A DNA stretch of 9,431 bases. Source: an uncultured Oscillospiraceae bacterium. Its GTDB lineage: Bacteria; Bacillota; Clostridia; Oscillospirales; Oscillospiraceae. The translations under genes were made by a program, and so were the position numbers. Positions 1-7,262 of the stretch are shown here, piece by piece. Location: the NCBI GenBank assembly GCA_900751035.1, contig CAADSF010000115.1, forward strand, positions 1 to 9,431, written 5' to 3'. Below the pieces are notes generated by a model. The model saw nothing but the letters and a program-made list of their open reading frames with translations. It did not search any database and had not been told where the DNA came from. The first letter of the stretch is position 1. Each line of letters opens with the position of its first letter.

Positions 1-2217
1 GCCGCTGCCGCCGGTTTGTATCTGTTTCTGCTGCACGGTGCGCCGGGCGTGCTGCTTGCCGCGCTTGCAGCGGTGTGTGCGCTGCTGTTTTTGCTCCGGC
101 GTCCGATTTTGCGCCGGGCGGCGGTCTGCGTGCTGGGCCTTCTGGCCGGACTTGCCTGGTGCCGTGGGTACGAGGCGCTTTTTCTGCGCCCGTTTTCCGC
201 TCTTTCCGGCGAAACGGCTGCGTTTTCCGCGCAGGCGCTGGCCGCTCCGCAGGAAAGCAGCTATGGGCAGTCCGTATCCGCCCGGCTGACGCTGGACGGG
301 AAAAGCTGCACGGCAATTATTTATTTTGACGAGGCCGACGGCGAAATTCAGCCCGGAAGCCTCCTGTCCGGCACGGCGAAGCTCACCACGGCGCAGGAAA
401 AGCATCTGCGCGGCAAGGATTACGATTTGTCGCGCGGCGTGTTCCTGTCGGCAAGCTGCCGCGGGACGCTGCACGCCGAGCCGGGCCGCACCTCGGTCTG
501 GCTTGCCCCGGCCCTGCTGGCCGAACGCCTCCGCGCGGCAATTCAGTCTGCGTTTCCTGCTGATACGGCGGGCTTCGTGCAGGCGCTGCTGCTGGGCGAC
601 AAGACGGGGCTCCGCTACGAGGATAAGAACGAGCTGGCCATTGCGGGCATTTACCATGCCGTCGCCGTGTCCGGTATGCACGTGTCGATTCTGCTCGGCA
701 TGATCCTGCTGCTCTGCGGCGGGAACCACCGGCTTGCGGCTGCGCTCGGCCTGCCTGCCGCCGCGTTTTTTATCGTCATGACCGGCGCACCCGCCTCCGC
801 AGTCCGTGCAGGCGTGATGCAGGCGCTGGTTTTGTGCGCTCCGCTCGTGCGCCGGGAAAACGACCCGCCGACGACCATCTGCGCCGCCCTTCTTGTGCTG
901 CTGGCGCAGAACCCGTGGTCGCTTCTGAGCGTGGGATTGCAGCTCTCGTTCGCCTCGACGGCGGGAATCGTCTTCTTTGCGGGCGGGCTTTACCGGGGTC
1001 TGTCGGAAAACCGGCTCCTTTCGCGTCTGCTGCGGCCCAAAAGCGTCCTCAGTTCGCTCCTGCGTGCCATGCTGACGGCGCTCTGCTGTACGATCTCGTC
1101 CATGGTCTTCGCGCTTCCCATTACGGCGCTTCAATTTGGAACCGTCTCGCTTGCGGCGCCGGTCGTGAACGTGCTGGCGCTGTGGATGCTCTCTATCGTC
1201 TTCTGCGCCGGGCTGCTCACGGCGCTGCTCGCGCTGGCCCTTCCAACTGCGGCAGGCGTCTGTGCGTGGGTGCTGAGCTGGCCGGTACGGCTGGTGCTGC
1301 TGATTGTACGGGGCGCGGCAGGGCTCCCGTTCGCGGCGCTTTATCTTGAAAACGGATATCTGATTGCCGCTGCGGTCTTTCTCTATGGCCTTGCGCTTCT
1401 GCTGGCCCTGCGGCCAAGGGCCGTCCGGCTCTGGCAGGCCGCTGCCGCAGCCGTGCTTGTTACGGCGTGCTGCATGGGGCTTTCCTGCGCGGATTACGCG
1501 CTGCCGGACAGCAGCTTTTCCATGCTCGACGTCGGGCAGGGGCAGTGCCTCGTCAGCCGCAGCGGGGAAAGCATCAGCGTGATCGACTGCGGCGGGCAGG
1601 AGGATGCCAGCGGCGAGACGGCCGCGCGGTTCCTGCTTGCGCGGGGCGTAACGCAGGTCGACCGGCTCATTCTCACGCATTTTGACGCCGACCACTGCAA
1701 CGGCGTCCGGCAGCTTCTGCGGCGCGTGCGCGTCAGAACGCTTTATGTGCCGGACGTATCGCCGGAGAGCAGTCTCCGCACGAAACTCCTGTTCGCCGCC
1801 GCGCAGGCAGGCTGCGAGATTCAGTTCGTCACGGACGAGCTGACGTTCCCGGACGGGATGCGCATTTTCGCGCCCACCGGAAGCGCGGAGGAGAGCAATA
1901 CCGGGCTTTGCATCTTGGCAGCGGGCGAAAAATATGATATTCTAGTGACCGGCGACCTGTCCGCGCTGGCGGAGTACCGCCTGCTGTCCACGCACGAGCT
2001 GCCGCACGCCGCCGTGCTCGTCGCAGGGCATCACGGCGCGGCCTCGTCCACGTCCGAGGCGCTTCTGCGCACCGTCAAACCGGAGGCCGTGTTCATCTCC
2101 GTGGGCGCGGACAACCGCTTCGGACACCCGGCGGACGAGACGCTCCGCCGCATTTTAAGCGCCGGAGCGGCGGTCTATCGAACCGATCTTTCCGGCACCA
2201 TCACCATCAGGGGGTAA
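1..2217 (+). CDS. comEC: ComEC/Rec2 family DNA internalization protein (5' partial)
   Basis: Membrane channel that carries single-stranded transforming DNA across the cytoplasmic membrane. The frame is open to the window edge. The first possible start in view is a TTG at 16 with no ribosome binding site before it, so the true start lies upstream and a little N-terminal sequence is missing. The visible product is about 738 codons, close to family length. Order of parts: N-terminal hydrophobic helices; a soluble region matching the DUF4131/OB-like domain (about nt 190-510); the Competence domain with the signatures LLLGDKTGL (nt ~586-612) and AVSGMH (nt 664-681); many membrane helices to about nt 1490; then a C-terminal metallo-beta-lactamase-like domain. 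That last domain has LDVGQGQ, a complete HxDxDH metal motif (HFDADH, nt 1678-1695), GHHG (nt 2026-2037) and a later GHP motif, so the nuclease-like site looks intact. holA starts 4 bases after the stop, indicating one operon. Identification is firm; whether the cell is naturally competent cannot be read here. Confidence 0.95.
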   Translation, partial: AAAAGLYLFLLHGAPGVLLAALAAVCALLFLLRRPILRRAAVCVLGLLAGLAWCRGYEALFLRPFSALSGETAAFSAQALAAPQESSYGQSVSARLTLDGKSCTAIIYFDEADGEIQPGSLLSGTAKLTTAQEKHLRGKDYDLSRGVFLSASCRGTLHAEPGRTSVWLAPALLAERLRAAIQSAFPADTAGFVQALLLGDKTGLRYEDKNELAIAGIYHAVAVSGMHVSILLGMILLLCGGNHRLAAALGLPAAAFFIVMTGAPASAVRAGVMQALVLCAPLVRRENDPPTTICAALLVLLAQNPWSLLSVGLQLSFASTAGIVFFAGGLYRGLSENRLLSRLLRPKSVLSSLLRAMLTALCCTISSMVFALPITALQFGTVSLAAPVVNVLALWMLSIVFCAGLLTALLALALPTAAGVCAWVLSWPVRLVLLIVRGAAGLPFAALYLENGYLIAAAVFLYGLALLLALRPRAVRLWQAAAAAVLVTACCMGLSCADYALPDSSFSMLDVGQGQCLVSRSGESISVIDCGGQEDASGETAARFLLARGVTQVDRLILTHFDADHCNGVRQLLRRVRVRTLYVPDVSPESSLRTKLLFAAAQAGCEIQFVTDELTFPDGMRIFAPTGSAEESNTGLCILAAGEKYDILVTGDLSALAEYRLLSTHELPHAAVLVAGHHGAASSTSEALLRTVKPEAVFISVGADNRFGHPADETLRRILSAGAAVYRTDLSGTITIRG

Positions 2218-2221
2218 GCAA

Positions 2222-3277
2222 ATGGCAAAAAAAGCGCCTGACGACGGCTCTGCCGAGGCTGTGCGCCGCTTTAAAGCGGATCTGAAGAGCGGGACGCTCG
2301 GCAGCTTCTATATCATCTGCGGCGAGGAAGCGTTTCTGCGCAGCCATTATGTGGAGCTGGTCACGAAAAAGCTCACCGACGGCCCGGCGGGCGAGTTCAA
2401 TTTCCACCGCTTTTCCGCCGACGACTGCACGCCGCAGGCGCTGGCCGACGCAATCGACGCCATGCCCATGATGGCCGAGCGGACGCTCGTGCGCGTGGAC
2501 GACGTCGACCTGTTCAGGCAATCGGAGGGCGCACGGGAGCAATACGCCGCCATCCTGTCCGATATCCCGGACTACTGCTGCGTGCTGTTCGTCTATGATA
2601 CGGTGGAGTTCAAGATCAACGGCACGATGAAAAAGCTGGCCGCCGCCGTGAAGGAGCACGCGCAGATTTTATCCTTCGGCAAGCAGTCCGAGCGCGACCT
2701 GTGCTCGTGGATTACGCGCCATTTCCGTGCGCACGGCAAGAGCGTCACGGACGAGCTGTGCCAGTATCTCATCTTCCGCACCGACGGGCTGATGACCACG
2801 CTCGGAGGTGAGATCGACAAAATTGCCGCCTATCAGGAGGGTGAGGCCATCACGCGCGGGGCCATCGACGCGGTGGTCATCCCGGCGCTCAGTGCGCAGA
2901 CCTTTGACATCAGCGACGCCGTCGTGAACCGGGACTTTGAAAAGGCCCTTTTTAAATTGCAGGAGCTTTACGCCATGCAGACCGACCCCATCGCCGTGCT
3001 GGGCGCCATCGGCGCACAGCTGAGAAGACTTTATTATGCGCGGGTCCTTCTCTCCGCAGGCGGCGGGCAGAAGGAGCTGATGGAGCTGACGGGCCTCAAG
3101 AGCTATCCAGCTGGTCTTACCATGACGGCGGCCCGCCGCGTGACCGACCGCTTCTGCCAGAGCGCCATTCAGCTCGTTCTGGAGACGGACCTCGCCATGA
3201 AGACGAGCGTGGGCGAACCGGAGCAGCTTCTGGAGCTGCTGATTGTCCGGCTCGCGCAGGAGGCGCAGCATGGATAG
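2222..3277 (+). CDS. holA: DNA polymerase III subunit delta (clamp loader)
   Basis: Delta subunit of the replicative clamp loader, which opens the beta sliding clamp during loading. The protein has 351 residues, normal for the family. The N-terminal third has the family's opening pattern (GSFYIICGEEAFLRSHYVE, near residue 20) and a RVDDVDLF segment like the degenerate AAA+ fold, without a Walker A ATP site, as expected for delta. The middle has the typical lid-region pattern (LGGEIDKIAAY), and the C-terminal helical collar carries the recognisable DPIAVLGAIGAQLRRLYYAR stretch. The start ATG is preceded by AGGGGG (2209-2214) at 7-base spacing. The gene follows comEC by 4 bases, the common Firmicute order comEC-holA (yqeN in Bacillus), and its last 8 bases overlap the start of the rnmV-like gene, implying coupled translation. 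The match rests on whole-length pattern recognition, not on a single catalytic motif. Confidence 0.93.
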   Translation: MAKKAPDDGSAEAVRRFKADLKSGTLGSFYIICGEEAFLRSHYVELVTKKLTDGPAGEFNFHRFSADDCTPQALADAIDAMPMMAERTLVRVDDVDLFRQSEGAREQYAAILSDIPDYCCVLFVYDTVEFKINGTMKKLAAAVKEHAQILSFGKQSERDLCSWITRHFRAHGKSVTDELCQYLIFRTDGLMTTLGGEIDKIAAYQEGEAITRGAIDAVVIPALSAQTFDISDAVVNRDFEKALFKLQELYAMQTDPIAVLGAIGAQLRRLYYARVLLSAGGGQKELMELTGLKSYPAGLTMTAARRVTDRFCQSAIQLVLETDLAMKTSVGEPEQLLELLIVRLAQEAQHG

Positions 3278-3875
3278 GAAGAAGTTGCGGCAGGCCATCG
3301 TCGTCGAAGGAAAATACGACCAGAACACGCTCCGCCAGCTTGTCGACACGGCGATTTTTGCGACAAACGGCTTTACGGATATGAAGGACCTGGCCCTTCT
3401 GCGCCTGCTGCGGCAGGCCGCGCAGACGACCGGCCTTGTCATTCTGACCGATTCGGACGGCGCGGGCTTTCTCATCCGCAACACGCTCAAAAGCGCACTG
3501 CCCGAAAAGGGCGTGCTGCACGCCTATATTCCAGACCTTCCCGGCAAGGAAAAACGAAAGGCAGCCCCCGGAAAGGAAGGACTGCTCGGCGTGGAGGGCA
3601 TGACGCCCGAAATTCTTCTCAAGGCCCTGCGCGACGCAGGCGCGGAGTTTGAGGACGGCAGTGCGCCTCCGCCCGCAGGGGAGCCCATCACCAAGCAGGA
3701 TCTGTTCGCCCTCGGCCTTTCCGGCGGCCCGGAGAGCGCGAAAAAGCGCACTGCGCTTTTAAAGGCGCTCAGCCTGCCTGCGCACATGAGCGCGAACGCG
3801 CTGCTGCAGGCGCTCAACGTCCTGTTTTCCCGCGAGGAATTTTTCGCGCAGGCCCGCAGGCTTCTGGAGCAGTAA
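3270..3875 (+). CDS. rnmV: Ribonuclease M5-like Toprim protein with DUF4093 C-terminal domain
   Basis: Probable nuclease of the RNase M5 family, which trims 5S rRNA precursors. The 201-residue protein begins at the ATG at 3270, which has CAGGAGG at 3257-3263 with 6-base spacing. An in-frame TTG at 3243 lies inside holA and lacks such a site. The Toprim domain shows the VVEGKYD glutamate motif (E13) and the acidic pair in LTDSDGAG (D61, D63). The C-terminal part (about residue 140 on) contains DLFALGLSGGP and an ALLKALSLP segment, matching the RNase M5 C-terminal domain (formerly DUF4093). The DxD loop is DSDGAG where Bacillus subtilis RnmV has DPDYPG, so this is a clostridial variant and the exact substrate is inferred. 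It overlaps holA by 8 bases and is the last gene of the comEC operon; ksgA, the usual Bacillus partner, is not next to it. The stop codon runs into the T-tract of the opposite-strand terminator. Confidence 0.85.
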   Translation: MDRKKLRQAIVVEGKYDQNTLRQLVDTAIFATNGFTDMKDLALLRLLRQAAQTTGLVILTDSDGAGFLIRNTLKSALPEKGVLHAYIPDLPGKEKRKAAPGKEGLLGVEGMTPEILLKALRDAGAEFEDGSAPPPAGEPITKQDLFALGLSGGPESAKKRTALLKALSLPAHMSANALLQALNVLFSREEFFAQARRLLEQ

Positions 3876-3910
3876 AAAACAGCCCTCTCCGCATTTTGCG
3901 GAGAGGGCTG
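3874..3910 (-). terminator. Rho-independent terminator of the L,D-transpeptidase gene
   Basis: A perfect 14-base inverted repeat (CAGCCCTCTCCGCA at 3880-3893 and its complement at 3897-3910) closes a 3-base loop. Read on the minus strand, the stem is followed at once by six T's (3879-3874), and it begins 7 bases after the transpeptidase stop. On the plus strand the hairpin is followed by TGTGGTTC, not a T-run, so it is a weaker stop for rnmV transcripts. The six T's are the complement of the A's that form part of the rnmV TAA stop. Confidence 0.9.
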
Positions 3911-3916
3911 TGTGGT

Positions 3917-5569
3917 TCAGGATACCGGTTTTGCGGTGGCCTCGGTGTTTGTCGGTGTATTGTCGTCCTGTCCGGCCTCCTTCGGCAGCTCGAAGGGGAC
4001 GACGTCGTCCGGCTGGATCTCGATGCGGCTGCTGCCGGGTTCGAGCACGCGCGTGCCGTTCGGGACGGTGACCTTGCTGGTCGTGCCGCGCACAGGGTCC
4101 TTGGTCGCACGCGGGTTGCCGTTGGCCGGCTCGTACCATTCGTTTGCGCCATGCATGAGAACGGGCGTTCCGTCCTCAGCCAGATTCCAGATCAGGGCCA
4201 TGGCCTCCTCCGGCGTGTTGACGCAGCCGTGGGAGCCGCCGTAGACATAGAAGCTTGCGCCGAAGTTCGACCGCCACGACGCATCGTGCAGACCGATCAG
4301 GTAGCCGACCACGCTGACCCAGTATTTGACGAAGACCAGATAATCGTCGCCCTGCAGCCAGACGTCATGCTCCTTGCCGTGCGTGTCATACAGGCCCGTC
4401 GGGGTCTGGTGGCCGTTGAGCGCACCGGTCACGACGTTGGTGTTGACGACCAGACGGCCATCCTTGATAAAGGTCATCTGCTGGTTGTCAAAGTCGACCT
4501 CGATATAGCTGTCGCCCAGCGAGAAGGGCTGGCCGTCCTTGTCGTAGCAGACGGCCTCGGCAGATACGGAGCCGGACTGCATCGTCAGCAGCTGCGTGCG
4601 GATCTGCTCCGTCAGGCTCTGCGCGTCGATCCGATAGTCGCAGGTGATAAAATCGATTTCCGTCAGTCCCTTGACCCACGAATCGAACAGGAACGGCGCG
4701 TCCTGCCTGCCGTAGCCCTCGGCCAGCTTGGAGACCTTTTCGCCCAGAACCTTTTCGTCGACCGTGACCGTCCCGTCCGGGTCCAGGTCCACGATGGACG
4801 CCAGATCGTTGCTTGTGAGGGTTTCCTCGCCGTGCGGCAGATACTGCGCGGATTCCGCATTGAACGAAATTCTGATTTCCAGCTCGGCCAGCGCGGTGCG
4901 GAACAGGCTGTCCGGCGTATCGCGCAGCGTTGCGGTTGTGATCTCAGGCTGCTTGTAGCAGTCGACCGACGTCAGCTCAAACGATGCGCTCTGCGGGCCG
5001 TTTGCCGTAACGCCGAGCGCGGAAGCCGCCGTGCGCAGCCCGTCCAGAACGGCCTGCTCGTTCAGCTCTGTGCCGTATGTTTCGGGGTGGACGGTATAGA
5101 CGCTGCCTTCCAGCGTGGTATAGGCGTTTTCCGCCGCCGTGCGCTTGACGCTCTGCAGATCGGCCAGCACTGCCGAAGCGTCAAATTTGTCCATGCTGAC
5201 TGTGCAGGCATAGGGCGTGGAACTGCTTTGCTTCATCCAGTCCCGCTTTTCCCGGACGCCGAGCGCGGCGAACTGCTCGTCCGTCATGCGGTCCGTCTCC
5301 GGGAACTGCACCGTGACCTTCGACATCAGATCGTCATACAGGCCGAGCGTCCGCAGATCATATTCGCCGACCGGCGCACCATCCTCCGTCACGGTAAGCC
5401 TGACGCTGTCCACGGCGCCGGTCATCGTCTCGTACTGCGCATAGGCGGCGCGGTGCGACAGCTCCGCCTGTGCGGCTTCGGACGAAAGCCAGTACCAGAC
5501 GCCTGCGGCAGCAGCCGCAAGCACGACAATTAAAATTAAAATCACCCAAAGGGCGCGATGCTTTTTCAT
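3917..5569 (-). CDS. Membrane-anchored L,D-transpeptidase (YkuD) with peptidoglycan-binding-type domains
   Basis: Cell-wall enzyme expected to form 3-3 cross-links or attach groups to peptidoglycan using a catalytic cysteine. The protein has 550 residues. A short basic N-terminus and one hydrophobic span (about residues 7-28), with no evident cleavage site, anchor it with the bulk outside. Residues ~50-340 look like the PG_binding_4-type alpha/beta repeats that precede YkuD in clostridial enzymes; repeat boundaries are inferred. The YkuD domain runs about 355-474 and has the signature SHGCVN with S446, H447, G448 and catalytic C449, plus an upstream histidine in the GLHDASW segment. A 75-residue hydrophilic tail follows, ending rich in Thr, Pro, Asp and Asn. 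The start is supported by GGAGG (5576-5580) with 6-base spacing. The gene stands alone between its own promoter and terminator, convergent with rnmV and divergent from rlmA. Class is certain; the specific donor and acceptor are not. Confidence 0.93.
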   Translation of the reverse strand: MKKHRALWVILILIVVLAAAAAGVWYWLSSEAAQAELSHRAAYAQYETMTGAVDSVRLTVTEDGAPVGEYDLRTLGLYDDLMSKVTVQFPETDRMTDEQFAALGVREKRDWMKQSSSTPYACTVSMDKFDASAVLADLQSVKRTAAENAYTTLEGSVYTVHPETYGTELNEQAVLDGLRTAASALGVTANGPQSASFELTSVDCYKQPEITTATLRDTPDSLFRTALAELEIRISFNAESAQYLPHGEETLTSNDLASIVDLDPDGTVTVDEKVLGEKVSKLAEGYGRQDAPFLFDSWVKGLTEIDFITCDYRIDAQSLTEQIRTQLLTMQSGSVSAEAVCYDKDGQPFSLGDSYIEVDFDNQQMTFIKDGRLVVNTNVVTGALNGHQTPTGLYDTHGKEHDVWLQGDDYLVFVKYWVSVVGYLIGLHDASWRSNFGASFYVYGGSHGCVNTPEEAMALIWNLAEDGTPVLMHGANEWYEPANGNPRATKDPVRGTTSKVTVPNGTRVLEPGSSRIEIQPDDVVPFELPKEAGQDDNTPTNTEATAKPVS

Positions 5570-5623
5570 GTCGTTCCTCCGCTCCGGCGCGGCGTTCTGC
5601 TCCGCGCGTTCTCTTCTGCTGAG

Positions 5624-5651
5624 ATTATAACAGATTCAGCCACAAATTCAA
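5624..5651 (-). promoter_or_regulatory. Sigma-A type promoter for the L,D-transpeptidase gene
   Basis: On the minus strand TTGAAT (5651-5646) is followed after 16 bases by a perfect TATAAT (5629-5624). A TG lies one base before the -10 box (TGTTATAAT), giving an extended -10 element. The expected start of transcription, near 5617, leaves a leader of about 50 bases. That leader holds a GC-rich inverted repeat (GCGCGG 5587-5592 with CCGCGC 5602-5607) just before the ribosome binding site, which could fold in the mRNA. Confidence 0.75.
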
Positions 5652-5655
5652 CATG

Positions 5656-5665
5656 TTTCGCGAAA
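5656..5665. promoter_or_regulatory. Palindrome TTTCGCGAAA between divergent promoters, possible operator
   Basis: A perfect 10-base palindrome sits 4 bases upstream of the transpeptidase -35 box and 16 bases upstream of the rlmA -35 box. Its location suits a regulator shared by both genes. No known regulator is recognised from the sequence, and a 10-base palindrome can occur by chance, so this is a candidate only. Confidence 0.3.
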
Positions 5666-5681
5666 AGTTCCAAATTTTTCT

Positions 5682-5710
5682 TTGCGCCGCGCGTCACGGC
5701 GCGGTATAAT
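5682..5710 (+). promoter_or_regulatory. Sigma-A type promoter for rlmA
   Basis: TTGCGC (5682-5687) and a perfect TATAAT (5705-5710) are separated by 17 bases, the ideal spacing. Transcription would start near 5717, giving a leader of only about 23 bases with GGAGGG (5728-5733) before the ATG at 5740. The spacer holds the inverted repeat GCGCCG (5684-5689) / CGGCGC (5697-5702), which could be an operator or just GC-rich sequence. Confidence 0.75.
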
Positions 5711-5739
5711 AAAAAAACATCAGGAACGGAGGGCTTGCC

Positions 5740-6558
5740 ATGCTTGAACTGCTCTGTCCCGTCTGCGGCGGGAGGCTTGCGCGGGAGGAAAAAGTCTGGC
5801 GCTGCGGGCGCCGCCACAGCTTTGACGTTTCGCGCAGCGGCTATGTCAATCTTCTGCCGCCTTCGGCGGCCGGAAAGCGCCATGGCGACGACAAGCGCAT
5901 GGTCGCGGCGCGCACGGCGTTTTTATCGCGCGGCTATTATGACCATCTGATCGGAGCCGTGGCCGAAGCCTGCGCGGAGCTTGCCGGGCCGGACGCCTGC
6001 GTGCTCGACGCGGGCTGCGGCGAGGGGACGTATACGCGTGCGATCTATGACGCGCTTGCGGCGAAGGGCGGCTGTCCGCAGCTGCTCGGCGCGGATATTT
6101 CTGCGGAGGCCGTCAGGCGGGCGGCGCGGCAGGTGCCGGAGGGAATCTTCTGCGCGGCAAGCACCGCGCATCTGCCGCTGGCGGCGGAAAGCCTCGACCT
6201 GATTGTCAATATTTTTTCGCCGCTCATGGCGGAGGAGTTCCGGCGGGTTCTGAAGCCCGGCGGCTATCTGCTGCGGGTCGTGCCGATGGAACGGCACCTG
6301 TTCGAGCTGAAGGCCGCCGTCTATGACTGCCCATACGAAAATCCGCCCGCCGAGCCGGGGGCTGAGGGCTTCCGTCTGCTGCGGACGCAGGCGCTCCGAA
6401 AAACCATCACGCTTTCAACGAACGAGGACGTGCAGGCGCTGTTTCTCATGACGCCCTATTATTACAAGACCGGCGCGGAGGATCAGCAAAAGCTTGCCTC
6501 CGTGGCCTCGCTTCGCGTCACGACGGAATTTCTGCTTGCCGTCTGCCGGAAGCCGTGA
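5740..6558 (+). CDS. rlmA: 23S rRNA (guanine-N1)-methyltransferase, RlmA family
   Basis: SAM-dependent enzyme that methylates a guanine in the hairpin-35 region of 23S rRNA (G745 in RlmA-I members, G748 in RlmA-II/TlrB members); which of the two cannot be told here. The protein has 272 residues, the usual length. Its N-terminal zinc finger has all four ligands at C6, C9, C22 and H26 (CPVC, then CGRRH), followed by the family's SFDVSRSGYVNLL and GDDKRMVAARTAFL stretches. The methyltransferase fold has motif I VLDAGCGEGTYT (about residues 88-99), then GADIS and the NIFSPLMAEEFRRVLKPGG segment. The ATG at 5740 has GGAGGG six bases upstream and its own promoter. It reads away from the transpeptidase gene and is followed by a hairpin, so it is probably monocistronic. 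All key residues seem present. Some RlmA-II enzymes influence macrolide sensitivity, but nothing here shows that role. Confidence 0.92.
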   Translation: MLELLCPVCGGRLAREEKVWRCGRRHSFDVSRSGYVNLLPPSAAGKRHGDDKRMVAARTAFLSRGYYDHLIGAVAEACAELAGPDACVLDAGCGEGTYTRAIYDALAAKGGCPQLLGADISAEAVRRAARQVPEGIFCAASTAHLPLAAESLDLIVNIFSPLMAEEFRRVLKPGGYLLRVVPMERHLFELKAAVYDCPYENPPAEPGAEGFRLLRTQALRKTITLSTNEDVQALFLMTPYYYKTGAEDQQKLASVASLRVTTEFLLAVCRKP

Positions 6559-6572
6559 TACGCCATGCAAAA

Positions 6573-6602
6573 AGCGGCATTTCCGCCTCCGGGAGTGCCG
6601 CT
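6573..6602 (+). terminator. Probable terminator hairpin after rlmA
   Basis: AGCGGCATTTCC (6573-6584) can pair with GGGAGTGCCGCT (6591-6602) in RNA as a 12-pair stem that includes two G-U pairs, with a 6-base loop. It begins 14 bases after the rlmA stop. The T-rich stretch ATTGTTTT comes 3 bases after the stem, not directly, so termination may be partial. Confidence 0.5.
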
Positions 6603-6671
6603 GCGATTGTTTTATGGGAAAGAACCGATGAAATGCGGATGCAGCACCGGCTTTTGCGCCAAAAGGAAAGA

Positions 6672-6700
6672 TGGAAAAACTGCGCTCCATATGCTATCAT
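6672..6700 (+). promoter_or_regulatory. Possible promoter for the SprT-like/C_GCAxxG pair
   Basis: TGGAAA (6672-6677, 4 of 6 to consensus) and TATCAT (6695-6700, 5 of 6) are separated by 17 bases. It lies between the rlmA hairpin and the SprT-like gene start at 6726, where a promoter would be expected. The boxes are weaker than those at 5624-5710, so the call is tentative. Confidence 0.4.
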
Positions 6701-6725
6701 GGAGGCAGAAACGGAGGCGATGCGG

Positions 6726-7262
6726 ATGTGGACGCTTGCGCAGGTGCAGGCGGAGTACCGGCGGCTGGACAGGCTGCTTGGGATTGACACGAGCTGTGTG
6801 GCCGTGTCCTTTTCCAAGCGCATGACACGGCAGTACGGCGTGTGTACGTTCGTCAAAAACAGACCGCAGGAGATCCGCCTTGCGGACTTTCTGCGGCAGG
6901 AGGACCAGGCCTTCTGGGACACGGCCCGGCATGAATACGCCCATGCCGCCGTGGCCATTCTCACCGGCAAGCGTCACGGGCACGACGAGGCGTGGAGGGC
7001 CGTCTGCCGGAAAATCGGCTGCCCGCCGGAGCGGCTCGCGCCCAGCTGCGATGCAGCGGACGAGAACCGGAGGCGCATCGAGGCCGTGCGCGGCGTGTAT
7101 GTTGTGACGTGCCTCGGCTGCGGAGCGCAGTCACGGTATCTGCGGCGCGGGCCGGTCGTGCAGGCGCTGGAGGAACAGCGCGGCGGCATCCGCTGCCGGC
7201 GGTGCGGTGGGAGGAAATTCAGTCTTGAAAAGCGGTATGAGCCGCAGGAGGGGAACACATGA
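6726..7262 (+). CDS. SprT-like zinc metalloprotease domain protein with C-terminal zinc ribbon
   Basis: A 178-residue protein with the SprT-like architecture. The metal-binding HExxH is HEYAH at residues 69-73, and a third histidine is probably H86 in the GHDEAW segment, matching the family's H-G/D-x-x-W/F pattern. A four-cysteine zinc ribbon follows with CxxC pairs at C129/C132 and C157/C160. The SprT/SPRTN superfamily includes DNA-protein crosslink proteases, but the substrate of small bacterial members like this is not known to me. Start choice: the ATG at 6726 has GGAGG (6713-6717) at 8-base spacing. An ATG at 6720 is only 2 bases from it, and starts further upstream (6699, 6555) lack a site and would run through the rlmA hairpin. 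The last 4 bases overlap the next gene (ATGA), so the two are probably translated together. The protein has no signal peptide or membrane span, so it is presumably cytoplasmic. Confidence 0.8.
   Translation: MWTLAQVQAEYRRLDRLLGIDTSCVAVSFSKRMTRQYGVCTFVKNRPQEIRLADFLRQEDQAFWDTARHEYAHAAVAILTGKRHGHDEAWRAVCRKIGCPPERLAPSCDAADENRRRIEAVRGVYVVTCLGCGAQSRYLRRGPVVQALEEQRGGIRCRRCGGRKFSLEKRYEPQEGNT

Noticed and set aside
16..18. TTG as the start of comEC.
   Set aside because: The frame is open upstream to the window edge and the 15 bases before it contain no ribosome binding site, so the gene is treated as 5' partial.
834..1349. A 171-codon plus-strand frame inside comEC.
   Set aside because: It is an out-of-frame shadow of the membrane-spanning comEC region, Ala/Arg/Gly-rich and without motif support.
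2669..3490. A 273-codon minus-strand open frame over holA and rnmV.
   Set aside because: It is antisense to two overlapping genes with clear family signatures, and has no plausible ribosome binding site or recognisable motif.
3896..5533. A 545-codon open frame on the plus strand covering the whole transpeptidase gene.
   Set aside because: It is antisense to a certain YkuD gene with intact catalytic motif, its translation is low-complexity and rich in Arg, Val, Gln and Asp with no recognisable domain, and it begins inside the terminator hairpin. Such frames are typical codon-bias shadows in GC-rich DNA.
6555..6725. Longer N-terminus for the SprT-like protein from 6555 or 6699.
   Set aside because: It would translate through the rlmA terminator hairpin and the candidate promoter, lacks a ribosome binding site, and is not needed for the SprT fold.
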